A stretch of 64,000 nucleotides of DNA from Brevundimonas naejangsanensis (GCF_003627995.1 NZ_CP032707.1:1788501-1852500), one strand, 5' to 3'; counted from the stretch's first letter, positions 52,685 to 62,793 are shown. The notes: generated by a model not told the origin, from the sequence alone. Numbers and translations: made by a program.

Positions 52685-53986
52685 TTAGGCGGCGCCGAAC
52701 ACCCGCTGGAACACCACGTCGACGTTCTTGGTGTGGTAGCCGAGGTCGAACAGGGCCTCGAGCTGGTCGTGGGGCAGGGTGACGCGCGGGTCGGCCTTCA
52801 GGAAGTCGATGAAGACGCCTTCCCCGCGCCAGACCTTCATGGCGTTCTCCTGAACCGCCGCATAGGCGTCCTCGCGCGACACGCCCGCCTGGGTCAGGGC
52901 CAGCATGACCCGCTGCGAGAAGACCAGGCCGCCCAGGCGGTCGAGGTTCTTCTGCATGTTCTCGGGATAGACGTTCAGGCGCTCGATCACGCCCGCCAGA
53001 CGGTGCAGGGCGAAGTCCAGGTGGATGGTGGCGTCCGGGCCGATGCCGCGCTCGACCGAGGAGTGGCTGATGTCGCGCTCGTGCCACAGGGCGACGTTCT
53101 CCATCGCCGGGACGACGGCCGAGCGGACCAGACGGGCCAGGCCGGTCAGGTTCTCGGTCAGGATCGGGTTGCGCTTGTGCGGCATGGCCGACGAGCCCTT
53201 CTGGCCCTTGTCGAAGAACTCCTCGGCTTCGAGGACTTCGGTGCGCTGCAGGTGGCGGATTTCCGTGGCCAGGCGCTCGATCGAGGAGGCGACGACGCCG
53301 AGGGCGGCGAAATAGGCGGCGTGACGGTCGCGCGGGATGACCTGGGTCGAGACCGGCTCGACGGCCAGGCCCATCTGGTCGGCGACGTACTGCTCGACGG
53401 CCGGATCGACGTTGGCGAAGGTGCCGACAGCGCCCGAGATGGCGCAGGTGGCGATCTCTTCACGGGCGGTGATCAGACGGCGCTTGGCGCGCTGGAACTC
53501 GGCGTGATAGCCGGCCAGCTTCAGGCCGAAGGTGACGGGCTCGGCGTGGATGCCGTGCGAGCGGCCGACGGTCGGGGTGTATTTGTGCTCCTTGGCGCGG
53601 GTTTCCAGCGCGGCCAGGACGCGGTCGACGCCGCCCAGCAGCAGGTCGGTCGAACGCGCCAGCTGCACCGCGAAGCAGGTGTCCAGCACGTCCGAGGAGG
53701 TCATGCCCTGGTGCAGGAAGCGGGCCTCGTCGCCGACGATCTCGGCCACGTGCGTCAGGAAGGCGATGACGTCGTGCTTGGTGACGCTTTCGATCTCATC
53801 GATGCGGTCGGCGTCGAAGGTCGCGTCCTTGCCCTTGGCCCAGATGGCCTCGGCGGCCTCGGTCGGGATGACGCCCAGTTCGGCCATCTTGGTGGCGGCG
53901 TGGGCCTCGATCTCGAACCAGATCTTGTACTTGGTCTCTTGCGACCAGATGGCGACGGCGTCGGGGCGGGAATAGCGCGTGATCAT
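52685..53986 (-). CDS. purB: Adenylosuccinate lyase
   Basis: Cleaves SAICAR to AICAR and adenylosuccinate to AMP. The protein is 433 residues. Signature loop GSSAMPHKRNPILTENL near residue 263 with the catalytic Ser; other conserved regions are TSSDVLDTCFAVQLARS and THVAEIVGDEARFLHQG. It directly serves both PurC (49063) and PurA (19376) products. It has its own terminator and lies upstream of, but apart from, purCS. Confidence 0.97.
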   Translation of the reverse strand: MITRYSRPDAVAIWSQETKYKIWFEIEAHAATKMAELGVIPTEAAEAIWAKGKDATFDADRIDEIESVTKHDVIAFLTHVAEIVGDEARFLHQGMTSSDVLDTCFAVQLARSTDLLLGGVDRVLAALETRAKEHKYTPTVGRSHGIHAEPVTFGLKLAGYHAEFQRAKRRLITAREEIATCAISGAVGTFANVDPAVEQYVADQMGLAVEPVSTQVIPRDRHAAYFAALGVVASSIERLATEIRHLQRTEVLEAEEFFDKGQKGSSAMPHKRNPILTENLTGLARLVRSAVVPAMENVALWHERDISHSSVERGIGPDATIHLDFALHRLAGVIERLNVYPENMQKNLDRLGGLVFSQRVMLALTQAGVSREDAYAAVQENAMKVWRGEGVFIDFLKADPRVTLPHDQLEALFDLGYHTKNVDVVFQRVFGAA

Positions 53987-54078
53987 GGACGCGTCGTGTC
54001 GGTCGACGAGGGCCGGGAGTCAAGGCGCGGACGGTTTCGCCCGGCAAGAATCCTTGTCCCCGGCGCGCGGCCGCGGGC

Positions 54079-55347
54079 TTAGGGCCGCAACCGCTTCTCG
54101 GCCGATTTCAGCGTCGAGCGGACGAACTCGACGGGGGGATCGGTTTCGGCCAGGACGGCTTCCTTGATGGCGCGGGGCTCGCCGAACAGGTGGCCCTGGC
54201 CCAGGGCGACGTCCAGTTCGAGGATGTCGACGACCTGCTTCTCGCTCTCGACCTTCTCGGCGATCAGCTCCAGGCCGTGACGGCGCGTCAGGGGGGCGAA
54301 GTCCCCGGCGCGGATGTCCGGCTGGCTGGGCAGGGGGGCGGCGCCGTCCAGGTCTAGCAGCTGCTCGATCAGCAGGTCGGCCGCCACCTTGACGAACCGC
54401 ACGTCCGACCGTTGCAGGTCGGCGAAGTCCAGGTCCAGCGTCTGCACCTTGTCGATGGAGAAGCGGAAGCCCAGGTCGGCCAGCTTGGCCATGTTGCGCG
54501 CCTCGACGGCGCCGCGCGCGTCGAACACCGCCTGGCCCAGCTCGAAGATGAGGGCGTCCTTCAGGTCGCGGTTCTGGCTCAGGAAGTCGAGGAACTGCGG
54601 AAAGAAGACGTCGTCGCCCAGGGAGGCCAGGGAGATGTTGCAGAACACTCCGACCTTTCGGTCCTGGCCGGCCAGGCGGCGCACGATCTGGGCGCAACGG
54701 AACAGCAGAAGGTTGTCGATGGCGGGCAGCAGGCCCTCGCCCTCGGCCACGGACAGATACTCGGCCGGCATCATGATCCGGTTCGACGGATCGCGCAGGC
54801 GGGTGAAGCTTTCGTAGAAGACGGTCCGGCGCTGGGGCAGGGTGACGACCGGCTGCAGATAGAGGTCGACGCGGTTTTCGGTTAGGGCGTCGTGGACGGT
54901 CTTCAGCAGGGTATTGGTCTGGACCTGGCGACGCCCCTCATAGGTGTCGGCGGTTAGGGGCGAGGCGGCCAGCCGCTCGTCGATCGACTCGCTCATCTGC
55001 TGGATCAGGCCCTCCAGCATGCGCACCTCGCCGGTCAGGGCCTCGGTGCGCGACAGGGCGCCGCTCTCGATGGCCTGGGCCAGGTCGGTCAGGGCGCCTT
55101 GCGTCGACTCCATGGCGTCGGCCAGAAGGCGGTGGGCCTCGCGCACCTTGGCGATCTCGCGGCGCAGGGCGCGACGGTCGGCCAGGCCGGTGACGATGGC
55201 GTGGACCCCGGCCAGGATCCCCAGCGCGCCCAGGGCTCCCGCCGCGCCGGCGCCCGCTCCCAGACCGGCGCGCCAGATCGTCGCCCCGATGGTCAGGGCG
55301 AGGAACAGGTAGCCGAAGAAGAGGAAACCGCCGGTGATCTTGCGCAT
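54079..55347 (-). CDS. Membrane-anchored degenerate EAL protein, TipF-like
   Basis: A 422-residue protein. Two N-terminal membrane segments (about 5-26 and 33-56), a coiled coil (about 60-128), then an EAL fold from about 150. Catalytic signatures have drifted: the EAL motif reads ESF (E179, VFYESFTRL) and the DDFG-type metal motif reads DKVQ (FSIDKVQTL), so phosphodiesterase activity is unlikely while c-di-GMP binding is possible. TipF of Caulobacter, a c-di-GMP effector that starts flagellum assembly at the new pole, has just this TM, coiled-coil, degenerate-EAL plan. The name is inferred from architecture, not from an alignment. Confidence 0.75.
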   Translation of the reverse strand: MRKITGGFLFFGYLFLALTIGATIWRAGLGAGAGAAGALGALGILAGVHAIVTGLADRRALRREIAKVREAHRLLADAMESTQGALTDLAQAIESGALSRTEALTGEVRMLEGLIQQMSESIDERLAASPLTADTYEGRRQVQTNTLLKTVHDALTENRVDLYLQPVVTLPQRRTVFYESFTRLRDPSNRIMMPAEYLSVAEGEGLLPAIDNLLLFRCAQIVRRLAGQDRKVGVFCNISLASLGDDVFFPQFLDFLSQNRDLKDALIFELGQAVFDARGAVEARNMAKLADLGFRFSIDKVQTLDLDFADLQRSDVRFVKVAADLLIEQLLDLDGAAPLPSQPDIRAGDFAPLTRRHGLELIAEKVESEKQVVDILELDVALGQGHLFGEPRAIKEAVLAETDPPVEFVRSTLKSAEKRLRP

Positions 55348-55456
55348 GGGGCCGGTCAGAACCGCCTTTCCCTGTAGAATCGATCAAGTATCACGGTAAC
55401 AAAGCCTAACGGCTAGGGTCCACGCGGGCAAACGCGCGGTAAAAGGAGGTTAACGC

Positions 55457-56227
55457 ATGGAATTGTTCGACCTGACCGGCAAGGTCGCCGTCATCACCGG
55501 ATCCTCCAAGGGCATCGGCAAGGCTATCGCCGAGCGTCTGGCCGAACACGGCGCCCGTGTCGTCATCTCCTCGCGCAAGGCCGGACCGTGCGAAGAGGTC
55601 GCCGTCGCCATCAATGACAAGCACGGCGAGGGCCGCGCCATCGCCGTTCCTGCCAACATCGCCTCCAAGGAAGACCTGCAGCGGCTGGTGGACGACACCC
55701 GCACCGCCTTCGGCCGGATCGACATCCTAGTGTGCAACGCGGCAACCAACCCCTACGCCGGGCCGATGGCGGGCATCAGCGACGAGCAGTTCGAGAAGAT
55801 CCTTCAGAACAACGTCATCTCCAATCACTGGCTGATCCAGATGGTCGCGCCCGAGATGCTGGAGCGCAAGGACGGGGCGATCCTGATCATCTCCTCGATC
55901 GGCGGGCTGCGCGGCAACGCCCTGATCGGCGCCTACAACATCTCCAAGGCGGCGGACATGCAGCTGGCGCGCAACCTGGCGGTGGAATACGGGCCGTCGA
56001 ACGTGCGGGTGAACTGCATCGCGCCGGGCCTGGTTCAGACCGATTTCGCCCGCTACCTGTGGGAAAACCCCGAGCTGCTGAAGACCGTCACCGACCCCGC
56101 GCCGCTGAAAAGGATCGGCCAACCGGATGAAATCGCGGGGACGGCGGTCTATCTGTGCAGTCCTGCGTCGGCCTATGTGACCGGCCAGACCCTGGTGGTG
56201 GACGGCGGACTGACGATTGCCTGGTGA
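55457..56227 (+). CDS. Short-chain dehydrogenase/reductase
   Basis: A 256-residue classical SDR. Start ATG at 55457 with AAAGGAGGT, one of the best sites in the window. Cofactor motif TGSSKGIG at 14-21; NAAT at 94-97; catalytic S147, Y160 and K164 (YNISK). Final [14 protein letters not shown] is family-typical. Substrate unknown. Its end overlaps the acyltransferase start by 11 bases, so the two form an operon and may act on the same lipid-type compound. Confidence 0.9.
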   Translation: MELFDLTGKVAVITGSSKGIGKAIAERLAEHGARVVISSRKAGPCEEVAVAINDKHGEGRAIAVPANIASKEDLQRLVDDTRTAFGRIDILVCNAATNPYAGPMAGISDEQFEKILQNNVISNHWLIQMVAPEMLERKDGAILIISSIGGLRGNALIGAYNISKAADMQLARNLAVEYGPSNVRVNCIAPGLVQTDFARYLWENPELLKTVTDPAPLKRIGQPDEIAGTAVYLCSPASAYVTGQTLVVDGGLTIAW

Positions 56228-57149
56228 GCGTGAAAACAAGGTCTCATTTCTGCAGGACCTGAACTGGCGGCTGGAGGCGGCGGCCTTCAAGGGGCTGTTC
56301 GGCTTCCTGCGCCTGATGGGCGTGGAGCGAGCCTCGGGCTTCGGCGGCAAGCTGCTGCGGACGCTGGGGCCGCTGACCGGCACGCACAAGACGGTGACGC
56401 GCAACCTGCGGATCGCCTTCCCTGACATGGACCCGGCGGAACGCAACCGACTGGCCGTGGAGCAGTGGGAGCAGACCGGCCGGACCTTCGCCGAACTGGC
56501 GGTCATGGATCGGCTGACGCCCGACAGCGGGCGCATCGACCTGGTGGGCATGGAGCGGCTGCGCGCGGTGCGCGACTCTGGCCGCCCGGTCGTGCTGATC
56601 TCGGGTCACCTGGCCAATTTCGAGGTGATGGCGGCGGTCATCATGGCGGCGGGCGTGCCGTGCCAGGTGACCTATCGCGCGGCCAACAACCCTTACGTCG
56701 ACGCCCTGATCCGCCATAGCCGCGAGCGCTACGGCATCAAGCTGTTCGCGCCCAAGGGCGACGGCACGCGCGAACTGATGGCGGGGATGAAGCGCGGCGA
56801 ATCCATCGCCCTGCTGGTCGACCAGAAATACAGCCAGGGGCCGGAGGTCGAGTTCTTCGGCCAGCCGGTCAACGCCTCGCCCGGCGCGGCGCGCATGGCG
56901 CTGAAGTTCGGCACGGTGATGCAGCCCCTGTCGGTGGTGCGCCTGCCCGGCGTGCGCTTCCGCGTCACGGCGCATGAGCCGATCATTGTCGCCGACACCG
57001 GCGACAAGGCCGCCGACGTGAAGGCGGGCGTCCAGGCGGCCAACCGCTTCGTCGAGGATCGGGTGCGCGAGCATCCGGTCGACTGGTTCTGGGTCCACAA
57101 ACGCTGGCCGCCCCAGGTCTATGAGGCGCTGCGGGCGTCCGAGGCTTAG
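56217..57149 (+). CDS. LpxL/HtrB-family acyltransferase
   Basis: A 310-residue protein from a TTG at 56217 (no better start before residue 34). The catalytic dyad H131-x4-E136 lies in [15 protein letters not shown]; further conserved are [20 protein letters not shown] and the C-terminal [11 protein letters not shown]. The family adds late acyl chains to lipid A or related lipids at the inner membrane. It converges with the response-regulator gene, overlapping by four bases. Confidence 0.88.
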   Translation: MPGERENKVSFLQDLNWRLEAAAFKGLFGFLRLMGVERASGFGGKLLRTLGPLTGTHKTVTRNLRIAFPDMDPAERNRLAVEQWEQTGRTFAELAVMDRLTPDSGRIDLVGMERLRAVRDSGRPVVLISGHLANFEVMAAVIMAAGVPCQVTYRAANNPYVDALIRHSRERYGIKLFAPKGDGTRELMAGMKRGESIALLVDQKYSQGPEVEFFGQPVNASPGAARMALKFGTVMQPLSVVRLPGVRFRVTAHEPIIVADTGDKAADVKAGVQAANRFVEDRVREHPVDWFWVHKRWPPQVYEALRASEA

Positions 57150-57637
57150 CCGACGACGGGGTCGTCCGCACGGCGGAAGGGGCCGGCGTAATCCCGCGTC
57201 CCCGTGCGGCGCCGGTCCGGCCCGAAATAGCCGGGAGCCCGCACGAAGGCGCGCGGGCGCAGGATCACCGCCTCGATCCGCCTCAGCAGGGTGCCGGCCT
57301 TGACCGGCTTGGCGACGAATTCGGTGACGCCGGCGTCGCGCGCCTCGGTGACGCGGCTGCGCTCGGAATGGCCGGTCATCATGATGACGGGCAGATAGGG
57401 GTTGGGGCTGTCGTTGCGGACAGCGCGGGTGAAGGCGACCCCGTCCATCGGCTTCATGCGGAAGTCGACGATGGCTATGTCGATGGCTTCCCGGCGCAGC
57501 GCCTCCAGCGCCCCGGCGCCGTCCTCGGCCTCGGTCAGACGGCCGACCCCGACGGACTTCAGCATGGCGGCCACGATCGCCCTCATGTTGGGATTGTCGT
57601 CGACCAGCAGGACGTGGATCGAACCCAGGGCGGACAT
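57146..57637 (-). CDS. Single-domain response regulator with GPDRRR tail
   Basis: A 163-residue protein. Complete receiver: D13/D14 (LLVDDNPNMRAI), phospho-acceptor D58 (IVDFRMKPMDGVAF), T88 and K110 (FVAKPV). The tail after about residue 125 has APGYFGPDRRRTGTRDYAGP, nearly the same as in the regulator at 20761-21567. No output domain. It follows the DUF2093 gene directly and lies near no histidine kinase. Confidence 0.88.
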   Translation of the reverse strand: MSALGSIHVLLVDDNPNMRAIVAAMLKSVGVGRLTEAEDGAGALEALRREAIDIAIVDFRMKPMDGVAFTRAVRNDSPNPYLPVIMMTGHSERSRVTEARDAGVTEFVAKPVKAGTLLRRIEAVILRPRAFVRAPGYFGPDRRRTGTRDYAGPFRRADDPVVG

Positions 57638-57638
57638 G

Positions 57639-57845
57639 TCAGCGCCCGGCGGCGGCCAGATATTCGCGGGGTCCGGCGTAGGCTTCCTGCCGCGACACAG
57701 ACCAGTAACGAAGGGCGGACAGGGGGATGTCGGCGCCGCTGACGGCGCAGCGCACCACGGCGCCCGCGGACAGGACCGCGAAATCCCCGTCGCCGTAATG
57801 CAGGACGGCCAGGGCGGGCCTTTCGGAGGCGGACGGAGTGCTCAT
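57639..57845 (-). CDS. DUF2093 family protein
   Basis: A 68-residue protein (an ATG at 57857 would add four residues). Family words: LAVLHYGDGDFAVLSAGAVV, RCAVSGADIPLSALRYWSV and the following RQEAYAGPREYLAA. Common next to xseA in alphaproteobacteria; function unknown. One base separates its stop from the regulator's start, so the two are co-transcribed. Confidence 0.85.
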   Translation of the reverse strand: MSTPSASERPALAVLHYGDGDFAVLSAGAVVRCAVSGADIPLSALRYWSVSRQEAYAGPREYLAAAGR

Positions 57846-57935
57846 GCGCCGCATCATAGCTCGCCGAATGAAGGGAGCGAGGGGCGAATCACCTTCATTT
57901 GGGCCTTCTGGCCCCTATTAACGCGGAACTTCGCC

Positions 57936-59102
57936 ATGCTTCGCTCCGGACCCGCCGTTTTGATCGCCGTCGCGGCCCTGGCGTCGGCTTTAGCGCCAGT
58001 CTCCGCGGCGGCTCAGGAGGGACCCGCCCGGCCGACGATTCGCGACCTGGGCCGGGCGCCGGGCATTCTCTCGCCGGGGCCGCTGAACGCCATCACCGAT
58101 GTGGCCGGGGTGCGGGTCGGCCAGGTGACGCTGCGGTCGGGCGACAGCGTCCGCACCGGCGTCACCGTCGTAGTGCCGCACGGCGGCGACCTGTTCCGCG
58201 ACAAGGTCCCGGCCGGGCTGTCGGTCGCCAACGGCTTCGGCAAGCTGGCGGGCGCGACCCAGATTCGGGAGATGGGCGAGATCGAGACTCCCATCGTCCT
58301 GACCAACACCCTGTCGGTGGCGCGCGGCATCGACGGCGTCCTGGACTGGACGCTGAAACAGCCGGGGCATGAGGACGTCCGCTCGGTCAACGCCGTGGTG
58401 GGCGAGACCAACGACGGCGGGTTGAACGATATTCGCGCCCGCGTGGTCACGGCCGCCGACGTGGTGCGGGCCATCGAGACGGCGACGTCGGGGCCGGTGG
58501 CGCAGGGCGCGGTCGGGGCGGGGACGGGCACCATCGCCTTCGGGTTCAAGGGCGGGATCGGAACCAGTTCGCGCAAGCTGCCCTACAGCCTGGGCGGCTT
58601 CACCGTGGGGGTGCTGGTGCAGTCGAACTACGGCGGGGTGCTGAGCATCGACGGGGCGCCGGTCGGGGTGCGGCTGGGCCGCTACTATCTGCGCGAAGAG
58701 GTGGAGAATGAGCGCGCCGACGGCTCGATCATGATCGTGGTGGCGACCGACGCGCCGCTGTCGGACCGCAACCTGGAGCGGCTGGCGAACCGGGCCTTCG
58801 CCGGACTGGCGCGGACGGGGGCGGCGTTTTCGAACGGGTCGGGCGACTATGCCATCGCCTTCTCGACGGCGGAAGGCGTGCGGCGGACGGCTGAGCGCCG
58901 GGCGGGGCAGGCGAGCGTCGCGGACTGGCCCAACGACCGCATGTCGCCCCTGTTCGTCGCGGTGGCCGAGGCGACCGAGGAGGCCATTTTCAACTCCCTG
59001 CTGAAGGCGCAGACCACGACCTCGGTGATCGACGGCAAGACGGTGACGGTCGAGGCGCTGGACATCGAGGCGGTGAAGGCGGTGCTGGGCGAGGGGCGCT
59101 GA
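57936..59102 (+). CDS. P1-family (DmpA-type) aminopeptidase, exported
   Basis: A 388-residue protein from the ATG at 57936. Signal peptide about 1-26 (AVAALASALAPVSAAAQ). DmpA/BapA-type features: PGPLNAITDVAGVRVGQVTL, VVGETNDGGLNDIRARVVTA, GAGTGTIAFGFKGGIGTSSR, and the Gly-Ser autocleavage pair G263-S264 in ADGSIMIVVATDAPL, where Ser becomes the N-terminal nucleophile. These enzymes release N-terminal D-, beta- or small residues from peptides. Single gene, followed by a family C repeat. Confidence 0.88.
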   Translation: MLRSGPAVLIAVAALASALAPVSAAAQEGPARPTIRDLGRAPGILSPGPLNAITDVAGVRVGQVTLRSGDSVRTGVTVVVPHGGDLFRDKVPAGLSVANGFGKLAGATQIREMGEIETPIVLTNTLSVARGIDGVLDWTLKQPGHEDVRSVNAVVGETNDGGLNDIRARVVTAADVVRAIETATSGPVAQGAVGAGTGTIAFGFKGGIGTSSRKLPYSLGGFTVGVLVQSNYGGVLSIDGAPVGVRLGRYYLREEVENERADGSIMIVVATDAPLSDRNLERLANRAFAGLARTGAAFSNGSGDYAIAFSTAEGVRRTAERRAGQASVADWPNDRMSPLFVAVAEATEEAIFNSLLKAQTTTSVIDGKTVTVEALDIEAVKAVLGEGR

Positions 59103-59106
59103 CCTT

Positions 59107-59270
59107 CTCCTCCCCATGCAATGGGGAGGTGGATCGGCGGCGCAGCCGACGAGACGGAGGGGCCGCTTGGTTCCGCTGTCCCAGGTTTCTGGCAGGAAGG
59201 TTCGGAGGTTTTCGTGCCGCAAGCCCCTCCACCGCTGCGCGGTCCCCCTCCCCATTGCATGGGGAGGAAA
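59107..59270. repeat. Family C repeat between convergent peptidase and xseA genes
   Basis: Family C element of about 164 bases; an insertion of some 40 bases in the centre (CCCAGGTTTCTGGCAGGAAG and on) enlarges it. The end palindromes are CCCCATGCAATGGGG and CCCCATTGCATGGGG. Confidence 0.9.
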
Positions 59271-59273
59271 GGG

Positions 59274-60749
59274 TCAGAACAGGTCGCCTTGGCCCGGCGG
59301 CGGGGCCTTCGGACGCGGGGCGGACTTGGGCGTAGGCGTCGGGCGCGGGGTTGAGCCCTCGCCGTCGATGGTCGCCCCTCTCGCCCCGTCGCCGAAGACG
59401 ATCCGCACGGCCTGGCCGGGCGACAGGGCGGCGGCCGAGGCGATCATGGCGCCGTCGGCGTCCTCGATGCGGGCGAAGCCGGGCTTGGGCCGCTTGGGGT
59501 CGAGGGTGGCCAGCGCCCGCGACAGGGCGGCCAGCCGGGTTTCGTCGCGGTCCAGCCGTCGCTTCATCGCCGGGCCGAAACGGTCGGCATAGGCGGCCAG
59601 CCGGTCGCCGCGCCGCTCGATGGCGCGGTCCAGCAGGCCCCTGGACAGGCGCCCGGCGACGACCGCCAGTTGGCGTTCGTGCACGGCGACGTTGCGGTGA
59701 AGGCCCGAGCCCAGGCGGCTGGCGGTGTGGTCCAGCCGTTGCTGCGGCAGGGCCAGCAGGTCTTCGGGGCGGGCGGGCAGGCCGCGCGCGGCGGCGCGCA
59801 GGCGGGTGCGGCGGTCCTCCAGCATCCGCGCCCCGGCGCGCGACAGGCGGCCCTCCAGATCGCTGAGCGCCCAGCGCAGATCGGCCAGCACCGGCGTGGC
59901 GATCTCGGCCGCGCCGGTCGGGGTCGGCGCCCGGCGGTCGGAGACGAAGTCGATCAGGGTGGTGTCCGTCTCGTGCCCCACAGCCGAGATGATGGGGATG
60001 CGGGCGGCTGAGACCGTGCGCGCCAGACCTTCGTCGTTGAAGCACCACAGGTCCTCGACCGAACCGCCGCCGCGCGCCACGATCAGCAGGTCGGGGCGGG
60101 GGATCGGCCCGTCCGGCGTCATCTGGTCGAAGCCGCGGATGGCGTTGGACACCTGGCCGCAGGCGGCGTCCCCTTGAACCACCACGGGCCAGACGATGAC
60201 GCGGCAGGGCCAGCGCTCGGCGATGCGGTGCAGGATGTCGCGGATGACCGCGCCGGTCGGGCTGGTGATGACGCCGATGGTCGCTGGGAAGGTCGGCAGC
60301 GGCTTCTTCTTCGCCGGGTCGAACAGGCCTTCGTCGCGCAAGCGGATCTTCAGCCGCTCCAGCTGGGCCAGCAGGGCGCCCGCGCCCGCCGCCTCCATGC
60401 TCTCGATCACGATCTGATAGGAGGAGCGCGCCGGATAGGAGGTGATCTTGCCGGTGACGATGACCTCCAGCCCCGTCTCGGGCTGGACGCCCAGGCCGCG
60501 CACCACGCCCTTCCAGATCACGCCGTCGATGGCCGACTTGTCGTCCTTGAGCGTCAGATAGACGTGGCCCGAGGCGTGGCGGTTCACCTTGGAGACCTCG
60601 CCGCGCAGCCGCACATGGCCGAAGCGGTCCTCGAGCGTGCGCTTGAGCGCGAAGCTCAGCTCCGAGATCGACAGGGGCGGGTTGTTGTCGCGAGCCGGGG
60701 CGGGCGTCTGGGCCGCGCCTTCGAAGGCGTAGTCGTCGTCGGAATGCAT
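59274..60749 (-). CDS. xseA: Exodeoxyribonuclease VII large subunit
   Basis: Catalytic subunit of ExoVII, a single-strand-specific nuclease. The protein is 491 residues. N-terminal OB domain ([40 protein letters not shown]), catalytic region [20 protein letters not shown] and [16 protein letters not shown], then [21 protein letters not shown] long helical region and a Pro-rich tail follow. The first ATG at 60749 gives 18-20 extra residues before the OB domain. It is divergent from the small-protein, purD side. Confidence 0.95.
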   Translation of the reverse strand: MHSDDDYAFEGAAQTPAPARDNNPPLSISELSFALKRTLEDRFGHVRLRGEVSKVNRHASGHVYLTLKDDKSAIDGVIWKGVVRGLGVQPETGLEVIVTGKITSYPARSSYQIVIESMEAAGAGALLAQLERLKIRLRDEGLFDPAKKKPLPTFPATIGVITSPTGAVIRDILHRIAERWPCRVIVWPVVVQGDAACGQVSNAIRGFDQMTPDGPIPRPDLLIVARGGGSVEDLWCFNDEGLARTVSAARIPIISAVGHETDTTLIDFVSDRRAPTPTGAAEIATPVLADLRWALSDLEGRLSRAGARMLEDRRTRLRAAARGLPARPEDLLALPQQRLDHTASRLGSGLHRNVAVHERQLAVVAGRLSRGLLDRAIERRGDRLAAYADRFGPAMKRRLDRDETRLAALSRALATLDPKRPKPGFARIEDADGAMIASAAALSPGQAVRIVFGDGARGATIDGEGSTPRPTPTPKSAPRPKAPPPGQGDLF

Positions 60750-60846
60750 GGCGCCACCCTAGCGGGACCGGCGGCGGGCGCAAAGGCATGGAGCATCGCG
60801 GCGAAGCGTGGCGGAACGGCCGCGTCCCGGCGCGCGTTGGCCCGCC

Positions 60847-61014
60847 ATGATTCAGTCTTCAGATCCTGGATCGCCCGACGACCTGCCGCCGGATCAGGCG
60901 CGGGAGCGCGACATGGCGCGCCGCAGCAACAATCCGACGCTGAGCCTGTGGCTGGTTCTGACGCTGATCCTTCTGGCCGGCGCCGGCGTCTATGTGGTCT
61001 CGGCCCTGTTCTAG
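60847..61014 (+). CDS. Small single-pass membrane protein
   Basis: A 55-residue protein: acidic head (SSDPGSPDDLPPDQARERDM), an Arg-rich turn, then one hydrophobic segment (SLWLVLTLILLAGAGVYVVS) to the C terminus. Topology predicted N-in. No family recognised; such proteins are often overlooked. It lies 20 bases before the lipoprotein gene, same strand. Confidence 0.55.
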   Translation: MIQSSDPGSPDDLPPDQARERDMARRSNNPTLSLWLVLTLILLAGAGVYVVSALF

Positions 61015-61034
61015 CGACTTACGGAGATTTTCTC

Positions 61035-61442
61035 ATGATGAGGTCTTTGCTCGCCGCCGCTTCGGTCACGGTCCTGATGGCTGCCTGTTCGCCGGCGCCC
61101 CGTCAGGCCGAGACGCCCGAGGCGGCGCCTGACGCCGCCTCGGCGCCCGCCGACACCCCGGTCGCCCCAACGGGCGCCATGGCCCTGGGCCTGACCGCGA
61201 CGCAGCTGGAGAATGCGGCCCTGGCGGCGCCTGACGGGACCGGGCTGGGAGACATCCAGCGCGTCGACGTGAACGGGGCCGGGCAGATCACCGGCCTGGT
61301 GGTGGCGCCGATCGGCGCCGGCGAACGCTGGGTGCGGCTGCCGCTGGAGGGGCTGACCGTCAAGACGATCGGCCAGGACCACCTGGTGGTGGCCGACCTG
61401 ACCCTGGATCAACTCAAGGCCATGCCCGCCTGGGCCCCCTGA
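61035..61442 (+). CDS. Lipoprotein with PRC-barrel-like end
   Basis: A 135-residue protein. Lipobox LMAAC (Cys18), then an Ala/Pro/Asp spacer (about 20-50). The C-terminal part, GDIQRVDVNGAGQITGLVVA, with VKTIGQDHLVVADLTLDQLK following, reads like a small PRC-barrel. Two adjacent ATGs (61035, 61038). It is upstream of purD, with a 73-base gap. Confidence 0.65.
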   Translation: MMRSLLAAASVTVLMAACSPAPRQAETPEAAPDAASAPADTPVAPTGAMALGLTATQLENAALAAPDGTGLGDIQRVDVNGAGQITGLVVAPIGAGERWVRLPLEGLTVKTIGQDHLVVADLTLDQLKAMPAWAP

Positions 61443-61515
61443 TCATTGCCCGACGCGTCGCCGGTAACCCTTTCCGGCGCTTGACCGCGGCGGCGCGTCC
61501 GGTCATTCCGCCAGC

Positions 61516-62793
61516 ATGAACATTCTGCTCGTCGGATCGGGTGGGCGCGAACACGCCCTGGCCTGGAAGATCGCCCAGTCGCCGCTGGCGACGCGGCTCG
61601 TCGTCGCGCCCGGCAATCCCGGCATGGCGAAACACGCCGAGCTGCGGCCCGAGTTCAAGGTCACCGACGCCGAGGGGCTGGCGGCCCTGGCGCGCGAGAT
61701 GAAGGCCGATCTGGTCGTGGTCGGCCCCGAGGCGGCCTTGGCCGAGGGCCTGGCCGACCGGCTGAACGCGGCGGGCATCCCCTGTTTCGGCCCCACGGCC
61801 AAGGCGGCCCAGCTGGAGACCTCCAAGGCCTTCTCCAAGGCCTTCCTGCAGCGCCACGGCATCCCCACGGCGGGCTATGGCGTCTATGAGGACGTGGCCG
61901 AAGCCAAGGCCGCGCTGGCGCAATACTCAGCCCCCTATGTCATCAAGGCCGACGGCCTGGCGGCGGGCAAGGGCGTGGCCATCAGCCCGGATCGCGCCGA
62001 CGCCGAGGCCGAGATCGAGCGGATGCTGGGCGGCCGGTTCGGCTCGGCTGGGTCGCGCGTGGTCATCGAGGAATTCATGGACGGGGAGGAGGGCTCCCTC
62101 TTCGCCCTGTGCGACGGCAAGCGGGCGGTGCTGTTCGGCGGCGCCCAGGACCACAAGCGCGCCTTCGACGGCGACCTGGGCCCGAACACGGGCGGCATGG
62201 GGGCCTATTCGCCCGCCCCGGTCTTCACCCCCGAGCTGGTCCAGCAGGCCGACGAGCGCGTGGTCCAGCCGACCATTCAGAAGATGGCCGAGGAAGGCGC
62301 TCCCTATCGCGGCGTTCTCTACGCCGGCCTGATGGCGACCAGCGACGGCCCCAAGGTAGTCGAGTTCAACGCCCGCTTCGGCGACCCGGAATGCCAGGTG
62401 CTGATGATGCGTCTGGACGGGGACATCGTGCCCCTGCTGCTGGCCTGCGCGCGCGGCGACCTGACCCAGGCCCCGACGCCCCGGTTCAAGCCGGGCGTGG
62501 TCATCTGCGTCGTGCTGGCGGCCAAGGGCTATCCCGACAGCCCGCTGGAGGGCTCGGTCATCCGCGGCGCCGATCAGGACTTCGGCCCCCACGTCCAGGT
62601 CTTCCACGCCGGGACGCGCAAGCGCGACGACGGCGCCCTGGTCGCGGCGGGCGGTCGGGTGCTGAACGTCTGCGCCTATGGCGAGGACGTGGCCCAGGCG
62701 CGCGAGCGCGCCTATGCAGCCATCGCCCAGATCGACTGGCCCGGCGGCTTCCACCGCAGCGACATCGGCTGGCGGGCGTTGGCGCCGCGCTGA
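61516..62793 (+). CDS. purD: Phosphoribosylamine-glycine ligase (GARS)
   Basis: Second step of purine synthesis, making GAR. The protein is 425 residues. ATP-grasp enzyme: MNILLVGSGGREHALAWKIA, VVGPEAALAEGLADRLNAAG, YVIKADGLAAGKGVAISPD, KRAFDGDLGPNTGGMGAYSP and VEFNARFGDPECQVLMM. Close linkage to xseA is common in alphaproteobacteria. Its product is the substrate of PurT at 31318-32514. Confidence 0.97.
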   Translation: MNILLVGSGGREHALAWKIAQSPLATRLVVAPGNPGMAKHAELRPEFKVTDAEGLAALAREMKADLVVVGPEAALAEGLADRLNAAGIPCFGPTAKAAQLETSKAFSKAFLQRHGIPTAGYGVYEDVAEAKAALAQYSAPYVIKADGLAAGKGVAISPDRADAEAEIERMLGGRFGSAGSRVVIEEFMDGEEGSLFALCDGKRAVLFGGAQDHKRAFDGDLGPNTGGMGAYSPAPVFTPELVQQADERVVQPTIQKMAEEGAPYRGVLYAGLMATSDGPKVVEFNARFGDPECQVLMMRLDGDIVPLLLACARGDLTQAPTPRFKPGVVICVVLAAKGYPDSPLEGSVIRGADQDFGPHVQVFHAGTRKRDDGALVAAGGRVLNVCAYGEDVAQARERAYAAIAQIDWPGGFHRSDIGWRALAPR

